Part shown: in pieces, positions 55,481 to 64,000 of the stretch
Layout: each line of letters opens with the position of its first letter
How positions within the stretch are numbered: position 1 is the first letter of the stretch
From: Anastrepha obliqua
Taxonomy: Eukaryota; Arthropoda; Insecta; Diptera; Tephritidae
Length of the DNA stretch: 64,000 bases
Direction of reading: 5' to 3'
Assembly (NCBI RefSeq): GCF_027943255.1
Contig: NC_072897.1
Span: forward strand, 21,452,044 to 21,516,043
Translations under genes and position numbers: made by a program
Notes under the pieces: generated by a model
Database searches by the model: none
What the model was told of the DNA's origin: nothing
Seen by the model: the letters and a program-made list of their open reading frames with translations, nothing else

Positions 55481-58015
55481 ACGAGTAATATATTAATAGT
55501 TTCTCTTTCTATCAGTAATTTACAAGTGGCTATGTGCAGAGTTTCAACGCTTTAACCGATTGATTGGTTTGGATTGTACCTTTTCTGGTAAGATCATCTG
55601 CTAAACAGTTTCTTGCTATACAGGGTGGCTGATGAATTTTGCTACATTAAGAAACTCAAATAACTTTTTTTTAGTGTATGGAATTCATTTTTTTTTTTTT
55701 TTTCCAGTTGAAGGTCATTAAATTTTATTAAATGTAGCTTAACTAGTTTTAAAAATAATTGAATTTAAATGCCCCCCATGCTCGTTGACACAAGTGCGGC
55801 ATCTTAGTAAAAAATTGTTCATTGCTGCTTTGAGAGTTGCGACAGGAATAGCCGCAATTGTTGCCCGAATGGATTGTTTTAGTTCATCCAAATTTGTTGG
55901 CTTTGTTTTATAAACTTCTTGTTTACATAAACCCCACAAGAAAAAGTCAGGTGCAGTAAGGTCAGGCGACCTGGGGGGCCAACGAAATTCGGAGTTTCTT
56001 GAAATCAGTTTATTGGGAAATTTTCGTCGCAACTCTGTCATAACAGTCTGGGCTATGTGAGACGTTGCCCCATCTTGTTGAAACCACACAGAGTTGAAAG
56101 GAATTCTCTTTCGGCGTAGTTCTGGATAGAAAAATTCTTTCAGCATTTTCATATAACGGTCTCCAGTAACCGTAACGGTGTGACCATTTTCTTCAAAAAA
56201 ATAAGGCCCGACAATACAGCGTGAAGAAACCGCACACCACACTGTCACGCGAAGAGGATGCAATTCCGTCTCGTGGAGTATCTGTGGGTTAGAAGTACTC
56301 CATATTCGACAATTTTGTTTGTTCACATTGCCGTTTAAATCGAAATGGGCCTCATCAGACATGAAAAGGCAGTTTAACATGTTTTGGTCTTCTTCCACCA
56401 TTTGCAGGATCTTCTGGCAAAATTCCAAGCGAATCGGCAAGTCTGCTGCATTCAGTTTGTTAACCATTTGAACTTTGTAGGGAAATAAGTTTAAATCTTT
56501 GTGCATTATTGTTTGCAAAGACTGTCAGCTGACACCAAGTTGAGCAGATAAGCTTCTTGTTGAAACCCTTGGATTGCTTTGTATAGCTGCAGCTACAGCA
56601 GCGATCGTTTCCTCCGTCCGAACTGGTGGGTTTCGATGATAAGGCCTTCTTGCGACTGTTCCTTGCTCAGCAAAATTATTCACCAGTCTCATTATGGTCC
56701 ATCTGCTCGGGGAATCGCCGCCAAACATGCGCCTGTACTCTCTCTGTACCAAAACTACGGACTCCAGTGCGTGATAGCGGCGGACTATCCAAATTCTTGT
56801 TTGCGTGTCCCAGTTATCCATTTTAATAAATTTTAAAGATCAATCTGCAAATTAAAACAAAAATGGAACAGATAACTTAAAAAGAAAAAAAGTTATTCAA
56901 TTTTTTTTTGGTAGCGGCTTTCATCAGCCACCCTGTATTTCTATAGCCTGGCACCCAAATGAAGTTTGCATTGAAATGCTGGGATAAGTCGTTTATGAGT
57001 TTATAACGTTCTATAACTGTTTTTGACGAGTTCGTGTTGGGTTCTAGCGCTTTTGTTGCTATGAATGGATAATAAAATTCCTGATAGATAATACTCTCGT
57101 ATTTATTGCTGTAAGTCCTTCCTTAATATAGCAGCGACTTCCGCTTCAAATACTCTACAGTAATCGGGTAGGCGGAAAGATTGCTTTATCTCCGGTTTTT
57201 CGGAGTGGACCCATTCACCTACTAATTATCTAATTTTGAGCCACCTGTATAGATAGTTATTTTATTTTCATTTTCAATAAGTCCGTTATCCCGATCTTCC
57301 CTTGAAGGAAACATTGCGATACAAGATTTATTTAAGTTAATGTCCTTGGTATTACAAAAGTATGTTTCACAAGGAGTACAATCCAATATGGTCAAATGGG
57401 GGTCGTTCTGAATGAGATTATTTTCCTTAATCTGAGAGCTGGCAGCTACTTGCTTACCGAATAGTTCGTTTTGTAGAAAGTTCAGCATAATATTAATGCA
57501 TCTGTAGGTGTGGAGCCGTTAGCCACAAATACAATCCCTAGTATTTTTGATGTACCCCCTATTTAAAGTCGGGCACCATATCAGTACGCCGTAAGTTAGG
57601 ATTGGTCTTACTATTACTGCTGTGTAAAGCCAATGAACAATATAAGGGGAAAGCCCCAAGTTAATCCTATTAATATTTTACGTGAGTAAAGTGCTACAGT
57701 GGTTTTTCTTACTCTATCTGTACCGTGCCACTTCGTTACGCAGGAACTATTTTCGGAATATTGTGTTTCCTATTAAATAGAACCATTTCGGTTTTGTTTG
57801 GGTTGGTGTTTTGCCCGTTTGCTTTCGATCACTTTCGAAACGAATTGAATAGTCAATGCATAATTTAACATAGCGTATTGGAAAACCCTCTTACTGCAGT
57901 AGCAACATCATCCTCGTAGGCTGCGATTTGGGCTTCGATTTTCGCCAGTCCCTTTAGCAATACATTTATTGCCAGTACCCAGAGAAGAGGGGAGAGAATA
58001 TTACAACTGTCTATA
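55481..58015 (-). mobile_element. Loa-type fragment (RT thumb and RNase H), split by a DD41D mariner
   Basis: Minus strand: NPNKTEMVLFNRKHNI (near 57760-57810), WLYTAVIVRPILTYGVLIW (near 57565-57630), ENKITIYTGGSKLDN (RNase H start with Asp changed to Gly, near 57225-57270), VFEAEVAAI-like (near 57135), then NFIWVPGYR (near 56940), where the DD41D mariner is inserted, resuming at 55618. Multiple frame breaks. 5' truncated near 58015. Confidence 0.7.
55621..56935 (-). mobile_element. DD41D ('rosa'-type) mariner, copy 2, one nonsense codon
   Basis: Inverted ends CAGGGTGGCTGATGAA and TA duplications (55619-55620, 56936-56937). The transposase reads from ATG 56821 to 56525, stops at 56522-56524 (TGA in place of the CGA Arg codon of copy 1, in LGVSRQS), and is otherwise open from 56518 to 55739 with all three catalytic Asp residues. 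The protein differs from copy 1 at only a handful of residues (for example N for D in KDLDLF, C for Y in LNYLF), and the C-terminus is a few residues longer. A very recent relative of 26594-27882. Confidence 0.9.
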
Positions 58016-58084
58016 TTAACAATAAGTAATTTGTTTTACAAATATTTGGATAGTTAAGTAATACTGTAAGGCCATTGCTCTTCC

Positions 58085-59920
58085 GGATCATTTAGGAATA
58101 TCTAATTCGTTTTTAAGATATTTGCTATGATAATTATCATTATAATTTAGATAAATACATAAATATATTTCCTATTATTACACTACAAGAGGTCGGTTGG
58201 TGTTTTTCGTTTAAGCTTCCTATCCTTCAGCAGAAGGCATTCTCAGTTTGTATTGCTTCGTCAACTGTGTCGATGTTTAAGTCGCGGTGAATGTCAGCGT
58301 TTGGTATACGACTTATTGTCCTAAATATCTTCGATTAAGCACGTTGTAGTGTTGTCAAATTGGATTTAGAAGCTGTACCCCAAACTTCTATACCATACTT
58401 CCAAATTGGTGAAATTTTCATTATGTAGATTAAGGCTTTGTTTTGCAGCGAAAACTTTGACTGAGGTCCTTGCGGCCAGTACAGTTGCGTGAATTTACAT
58501 TGTACAGTACAGTGAATTTTAATTTCATTACATTTTTTATTATTTGGTCCTTCCAGTTTAGTCTAGAGTCAATCGTAATGCCTAAGTATTTAGTTTTCGT
58601 ATCAGTAATCGCGTCAGAGTTTCCAATCTTTAACGAGTCTATGGTTTCCTTTCTGTTCGTGTAATTGACTTGAATTGTTTTGTCGCCATTAATTTCTATA
58701 TTTTTTGAACCAATCTAGTGTTTTGTTCAGGTCGTTTTGTAAATTCGATTGTGCTGTATTCGGGTCTCTATTATATGCCATTAGTAAAGTATCATCTGCA
58801 AACGTCGCAATCATGCCGTTTCCTTAAGACGGCTCCGATAAATCAGCGGTGTAGATGAGATACAGAATGGGTCCTAGTACACTGCGTTCATACGTTCAAC
58901 GTATGAACATGCGTCGTTATATTTAACATAAAATTTTTTGTCTTGGATGTATCTTTTTAGCATTAGAAAATAGTCATTCGGTAACCAAAGTTGGAGTTTG
59001 TACAGTAATCTAGGGGGTCATACTTTGTCAAAGGCTTTAGCTATGTGGAGATATACAGTCACATATAATTGCTTATTGTTAAGTCAATTTTGTGAGTGAC
59101 ACTGACCACCTGTTGGATTGTTGGATGTTTTCGACGTAGTCCGAACTGATGTTGGGGAATTTAATTTATTTATGTGATGATAGGCTCTATGCGGTCAAAG
59201 AGTAGTTTCTCAAATATTTTTGATATTGCCAGCAGCAGACTTGTTTTGGTCGGTACCAAGATTGAGTTTGGGACCGCAATGATTTCGGCAACTTTCCACG
59301 TTCTTGGGAGGTATTTGAGCTTTATAGCAGTGTTGAAAACGCTCCCAAGACAAAAAACTGCTTCGTCATATCCAAGAGATTTGTTGTTTTTTAATGTCGA
59401 AATTTATCTCCGTTAGTGAAGTTTTTTTAATGGTTTGCTCGAATATTTTTAAAATCTTGAGCTAAAAAAGTCGCTTTTTCCGATGATGTTCGGGCCTATT
59501 GTCAGTTTGTGGTTCTTATTGGTGGGAGGTGTATTGTAGCTCCGAAATCTTGTATTCTACCATGTTTTCCTCAGTTTCCCCTCTTGGTTTTTTATTGCGT
59601 CAGGAATGTAATATTTTATAGTTTAAAGTTGTAGAGTTGGTGTAGATCGGTTTAGTGACATAATAGCCGTGTCATTAAAAGAGCTATTGCAATTTCATTA
59701 TCGTTGGTAGTTTTTAAAGGAATTTTCCAGTCAAGGCTTTGTTCCATTATTTCCATAAAAGCCTCCCAGTCTTTTCGATGGTTATAGAGTGTCCGACTAA
59801 GTGTTAGTTGCAGGCGGATTTGAATTGGCAGGATGATTAGTGAATGATCAGACGAAAATTCACAACAGGATTTAATTGTCAGCATTTTTAAATTTATTGC
59901 CAGTCTGGCACTCCTCAAGT
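58085..59920 (-). mobile_element. Second Jockey-clade fragment (ORF2)
   Basis: Minus-strand pieces: endonuclease end SSDHSLIILPIQIRLQLT and NHRKDWEAFMEIM (59750-59860), SVLGPILYLIYTADLSEPS and ATFADDTLLMAYNRD (FADD catalytic box, about 58775-58875), TKYLGITIDSRLNWKDQI (58540-58590), and KYGIEVWGTASKSNLTTLQR (58345-58410). Frameshifted many times; no ORF1. Different from the Jockey at 23237-25465 (distinct wording of the same motifs). Confidence 0.7.
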
Positions 59921-59924
59921 AGCA

Positions 59925-60890
59925 CTAAAGCGCCGTTTTGAAACCATTATCAGACCTCCACCAGACAGATATCTACAGCCAGCCAGAGCTGTTGATATAA
60001 TGGAGAAGATTGATACGATTTAGGTTGGCTCACTGCTCCAGGCTGTCAAAGAAAGGAACACCCAGTGGCGATTAAGGCTGCCAAGCACGGAAATTAACAG
60101 AGAAAGTGCTCAACAGTCTCCTTCTCTTAAAGCTCCCCACAGCTTATGCAATGAGGTTAAATGGTAACCATACGCGGAATAGCGCGTGTATGTCGATCGT
60201 CCAGTGAGCGGTATATACAGTTACTAGTTTTGAAATTGAATGGCGAGGAGTACAAAGGACTTTCTGCGTTCTACTTATATTGTACTGCTGCTAAAAGGTT
60301 TTCGAAATAGCACATGAAGAAATGGAGCTCCATCGTTTCTGCGCTTTCCTGAGAAATAATTTGTGCAGTTCCCTTTTAACAACTGCTAGAGGGATGCCGC
60401 TGACCGGGTAGGAGGTCTCTGAGGCCAATTCAGTCTCCTTCCTGGCAAAGCTAATCAGCAATTTCATTTACCTCCATGTTCCTATGTCCCGGAATCCAGA
60501 TCAGAAAAATGTTACCTGCACACCTAAGAAATTTGTTATCCGCCTTACACGAGCTTACTAGCTTCTTCTGCACTATGGCGTCGTCAGAACCTTGATCGCG
60601 GCGTGACTATCAGAGAAAATGTTAATATCTCCCTCGCTCCCACGTTCCCTAAGCATTTTGCATGCCTGCCTGATCACATAGATTTCTGCTTGAAAGACAG
60701 CAGTATTCGGCAGATTAAAAGAGATGGATAAATTGGGTGATTTAGAGAAAACCCCTGTTCCGACTCCCGATTCCATCTTGAAACCGTCAGTGAAGACAGA
60801 GGTGCATGCTTCGGTGCAGATTTCCCCTTGATCCAATCCTGCCTATTTGGAAAGATTACCCTAGCACGACCCTCAAACTCTAGTTTTCGG
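59925..60890 (-). mobile_element. Loa-type fragment with RNase H
   Basis: The minus strand 60836-60573 is open and reads TSVFTDGFKMESGVGTGVFS (catalytic Asp kept, Ser of FTDGS changed), AVFQAEIYVIRQACKML and INIFSDSHAAIKVL, three of the four RNase H motifs. The WIPGHRNMEVNEIAD-like fourth motif is at about 60460-60500. The rest to 59925 is degraded 3' sequence. Confidence 0.7.
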
Positions 60891-60894
60891 ATAA

Positions 60895-61680
60895 AAAAAG
60901 AGGTTGTCTGTAAAGATAGTTTGACGTGACAACGTCATAAGAAAATACTGATGGAATGGTTGCACTTTTCAAGAGAAAATTTTAATTTTATTTGTTTGAT
61001 AGATATTTTGTATGGATATAGAGAAGGAGGTAAATGGAATTGCAATGAAATTGATAAAGTTACCTTTACACAAACATGAAAAATGACGAAACATTTATCA
61101 AATTCATAAAAGATATGTTCAATTTCGATTGGGCATCAGACAACACTAAGAGGCAACATCATCGATTTGACTTTTTTAATACGCATTACACTCGAAACAC
61201 TCCCTTTCGTTTCCTACTTTTCTTATCATATCATATCGTAGAGAATAGATTCGTCTTAAAATTCGATTTGATATGTCCATATGATTTGTATGCATCTTTA
61301 CAAATAGATTTTTTCTCTTTGTTTGCAAATTGCGCGAAATTTTATATATGCATGTTTATATGTGTTGGCATAGGACATATGTATATTAGTCTATGAAAGT
61401 TGCACCAAAGTATATGTATGTATACATTTTTATATATTGTACATATATTAGTATACAACATATCTTATAAGGTATGTGGTAAATATATATTACCATACAT
61501 TTTTTCCTTCATATATAATAATAAATTAATAATAAAAACATTAAAACAACAGGTATAATTAACAACTAGTCGTCACTAATTATAAATTCTGTATATAATT
61601 ATATATCATTATTTATATTTATATACAATATCTTTAGTTCTATTTTTATATTTATATATATATATATATAACCCATTATA
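60895..61680. other. Unassigned AT-rich sequence
   Basis: Includes TATA microsatellites (61640-61670) and a 106-codon open frame at 61076-61396 without recognisable motifs, which I do not regard as a gene. Confidence 0.5.
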
Positions 61681-63284
61681 AAGCGTTTTTCAGTAAGAGC
61701 GCTTCAACTTTTTTTTTTGAATAAAACACAAACGGTTTGACTTTTTTAACTAATTTTTTTTATTATTATCGAGTTTGAACATATACATTTAAGTATGAAA
61801 TTCGATTTCTTTTGCATGACCACCGCGTGCACGTTTTACGAAGTCCAATCGTTGAACCCAATTTTCGACCACTCTTTTGCATAAATCGGCCGAAATTCCA
61901 GCAATTTCGCGTTCAATATTGGCTCTGACTTCACATCACCCCAAAGAAAATAGTCTAGAGGCGTCAAATCACACGAGCGCGGCGGCCATTCGACCGGTCC
62001 ATTTCTGGAAATAATGCGCTCATCGAATTTACTCTTCAACAAATCAATTGTAGCGTGTGCTGTGTGGCTTACGGTCCCGTCCTGTTGAAACCACATGTCG
62101 TCTAAGTCCATACCATTCAATTGCGGTCAAAAATAATTGTTTATCATGTCGCGGTATCGATTTCCATTCACAGTAACGTGGCGATCGTTCTCGTCAACGA
62201 AAAAATATGGGCCAATTACGCCGCAGGCATGTAAACCGCACAAAACAGTCACTCTTTGTGGGTACATTGGTTTTTCGGCAATCTCTCTTGGATTATCTTT
62301 CGCCCAAATGCGGAAATTCTGCTTATTGACGAATCCACTGAGGTGAAGTGCGCGATATGCATTTTGATTTGAGGGGGAAGTCTACTGTGAATTTTTCAAA
62401 AAATCGATTTTTTTTTATTAGCTTAAAAAATACTTTGAACCCTCTTAAATAAGGTACAATATGTGTTACAGCTGGCTAAATTTTTCTTCGTTGAAATTTC
62501 GACCTTTTCCCGAAGCGCTCCAAAGCGCGTACCTGCGGCACATTCCACTTTAAACGCATTTTTCTCGAAACTAAGTTTTTGTATACGGTGTACACGATAT
62601 CTCGAGTTCTGATAAATGAATCAGCTTAAAAATTTAATTATATATTCTCTGTAATAGTGTCTCTCGTCTGACATAGGATTCTTTTGATATCGTTATTTGT
62701 TAAATTGTTATAAACAGTAGTAACATCAATTTTAGGCAAAAAAAAAAGAAAAAAATTTCAAGAATTTTTTTTTCAACGCCAAAATTTTTTATCGACATAA
62801 TCCTACGAGAGTCAATACTATGTATATGATAACAATATTTTGTTTTTTTGTTTTAGATCACCGAAACGTAAGATTTCATGTACACCGTTTAGGCACCTAA
62901 GAAAAGCGGACCTGCGCTTGCAGAAGTGCCACAGCGGCCATTTTGAATATTTTGACTTAAATTTTTTTTTTTCAAAAACTTAAATATATAATAAAGATAA
63001 GAGTTTAAATAGATTTTATGTACGAGCAATATTTTGTTAGAAATAAAATCCGGAAAATAAGCCTGTTTTTTCCCTTGTCACAGTAGACTTCCCCCTTGAA
63101 CGCCCGTTTTCATAATAAGCCTAAATAACTTTAACGCGTTGCTCAAGTGTGTAGCGTTGAAATGTGTGTGTGATGAAATGTATACTAATGAAGTTTACAA
63201 ATGACAAGCGAAAAATAAAAAAATATTGCGTCGTTCGCCCTCCCTATCGGAAAAAAGTTGAAGCGCACCTATTGAAAAACACTT
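61681..63284 (-). mobile_element. DD41D-type mariner with a nested element and an internal deletion
   Basis: Ends AAGCGTTTTTCAGTAAGAGC (61681) and AAGTGTTTTTCAATAGGTGC (reverse from 63284), TA at both sides (61679-61680, 63285-63286). The minus strand gives the N-terminus TLEQRVKVI and YYENGRSNQNAYRAL (63100-63165), then after the nested element HLSGFVNKQNFRIWAKDNP (62280-62345), MWFQQDGTVSHTAHATIDLL and WPPRSCDLTPLDYFLWGDV. I count 41 residues between the second and third Asp. The stretch between AYRAL and LSGFVNKQN is deleted (first catalytic Asp lost). A terminal piece of the same family is at 10967-11019. Confidence 0.82.
62373..63095. mobile_element. 723-bp inverted-repeat element nested in the mariner
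   Basis: Ends GGGGGAAGTCTACTGTGA (62373-62390) and the exact complement (63078-63095), flanked by TTGA (62369-62372, 63096-63099). Non-coding, AT-rich apart from the middle (two short GC-rich segments near 62500-62560 and 62900-62945). The 4-bp duplication and G-rich ends do not match a family I can name. Since it cuts the mariner, it is younger. Confidence 0.8.
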
Positions 63285-63458
63285 TATAAATATTATTGTT
63301 AAATTTATTTGTAAATAAACATAATAATAACATATATAAACATCATTATTATATTTATTTTTATGTAAACATAACAACAATAATATATATATGTATCAAC
63401 ACATCGTTGTTATGTATATAAACATAATAACGCACACACGCCCACACGCATACAAACC

Positions 63459-63541
63459 AAACAAAACACAACATAACACAACATAACCTAACATAACATA
63501 ACATAACATAACCTAACATAACATAACATAACCTAACATAA
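63459..63541. repeat. AACATA / AACCTAACAT minisatellite
   Basis: Runs of ACATA and CCTAACATA units (about 5-20 bp mixed periods). The only long open frame across it is a by-product of the repeat. Confidence 0.8.
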
Positions 63542-63724
63542 CGAGAATGGGCCAAAATACCTCAAGATCACATTCGTGCAGCATGCAACTAAAATTGTAA
63601 TCATTTTTGAACAATTTTTTCTTTGAAATCAATAAAAACTAATGTCACACATATCACCAAATAAATTTAATAATATTTTCACATACATATACATATATTC
63701 GAAATTTTAAATAAGGCAACTGCC

Positions 63725-64000
63725 TGGGCCCAGGCTATGGTTGGGGGCTCATCATTTGTTAATGCAGAGGCACTATTATTGAAGACTCTTTGCTATCGAC
63801 CGATATGGTTGTATTAAACGATGGAAACCTCATCTAGTCCCTCTCAGTACATGGAAAATAATCAATGACCTTTACGGAAGTGACCATTTTCCTATTGTTA
63901 CTGAAATAGCATCCACTAAGGAGTACAACAAAAACAAATATAACCCCAAGTTTTTGACAGACAAAGCAGATTGGACTAAATATCAAGAAATGTGCACAAA
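63725..64000 (+). pseudogene. Non-LTR endonuclease (C-terminal part), runs off the window
   Basis: From about 63765 one frame reads SLLSTDMVVLNDGN and a second LVPLSTWKIINDLYGSDHFP then IVTEIASTKEYNKNKYNPKF. GSDHFPI is the conserved Asp-His motif near the end of the EEP endonuclease of Jockey/I-type elements, and TDKADWTKYQEMC is the usual linker to the RT. One frameshift near 63835. The RT lies beyond base 64000. Confidence 0.7.

Noticed and set aside
61076..61396. 106-codon plus-strand open frame
   Set aside because: No motif, no similarity recognised, AT-rich chance frame.
63361..63555. 64-codon minus-strand frame (RLCYVMLGYVML repeats)
   Set aside because: Pure translation of the AACATA/CCTA minisatellite.

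Overview
The window looks like nuclear DNA of a dipteran insect, most likely a tephritid-type fruit fly. That is an inference from the mix of elements: gypsy-type errantiviruses, mauritiana and DD41D ('rosa'-type) mariners, Jockey-, Loa- and RTE-type non-LTR retrotransposons, Helitrons/Helentrons and a PIF/Harbinger element, all in AT-rich DNA with ATGTATGTA-like microsatellites. Nearly all recognisable sequence is transposable-element (TE) material, much of it nested several levels deep. Only two short stretches look like host coding exons: a plus-strand 167-bp exon resembling the amino-terminal domain of kainate-type ionotropic glutamate receptors (53825-53991), and a minus-strand piece resembling the C-terminal CCHC zinc knuckle of CLIP-170/CLIP-190 proteins (18607-18720). 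The rest may therefore be intron or intergenic DNA.

Layout. 1-6739: 3' part of errantivirus A (integrase end, env, LTR), with its env cut by a mauritiana mariner (TA duplication) and by a nearly full-length RTE (10-bp duplication). 6853-10900: mariner deletion derivative, hAT-like foldback element, Loa-type RNase H fragment and small repeats. 11030-16703: Helitron with a broken Rep-helicase gene (minus strand). 17857-18535: foldback element with 95-bp tandem repeats. 20042-23235: short tandem repeats, a reverse transcriptase tail, Helentron remnants. 23237-25465: Jockey reverse transcriptase (minus), interrupted by a mariner piece. 25466-28711: a mariner split by a Loa element, itself split by an apparently intact DD41D mariner with a 356-aa transposase.

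29990-43908: minus-strand errantivirus B (LTR, env, integrase, gag, primer-binding site, LTR; protease and RT lost). It is interrupted by RTE copy B, which is interrupted by a 5.5-kb nearly complete Loa-type element, and it also carries a tRNA-derived SINE head, RTE copy C and a 644-bp terminal-inverted-repeat element. 43915-47130: Jockey endonuclease and ORF1, split by a 1.54-kb palindromic foldback element. 47165-52790: a decayed Loa element hosting a mariner fragment, a Harbinger deletion derivative and another mariner.

53825-53991: candidate receptor exon. 55045-60890: RTE, Loa and Jockey fragments plus a second DD41D mariner with one nonsense codon. 61681-63284: a DD41D mariner holding a nested 723-bp inverted-repeat element. 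The window ends in the endonuclease of a further non-LTR element. Since insertions interrupt one another with clean target duplications, the relative order of many events can be read directly. The intact DD41D copy, the Loa element at 33088-38608 and RTE A look like the youngest arrivals.
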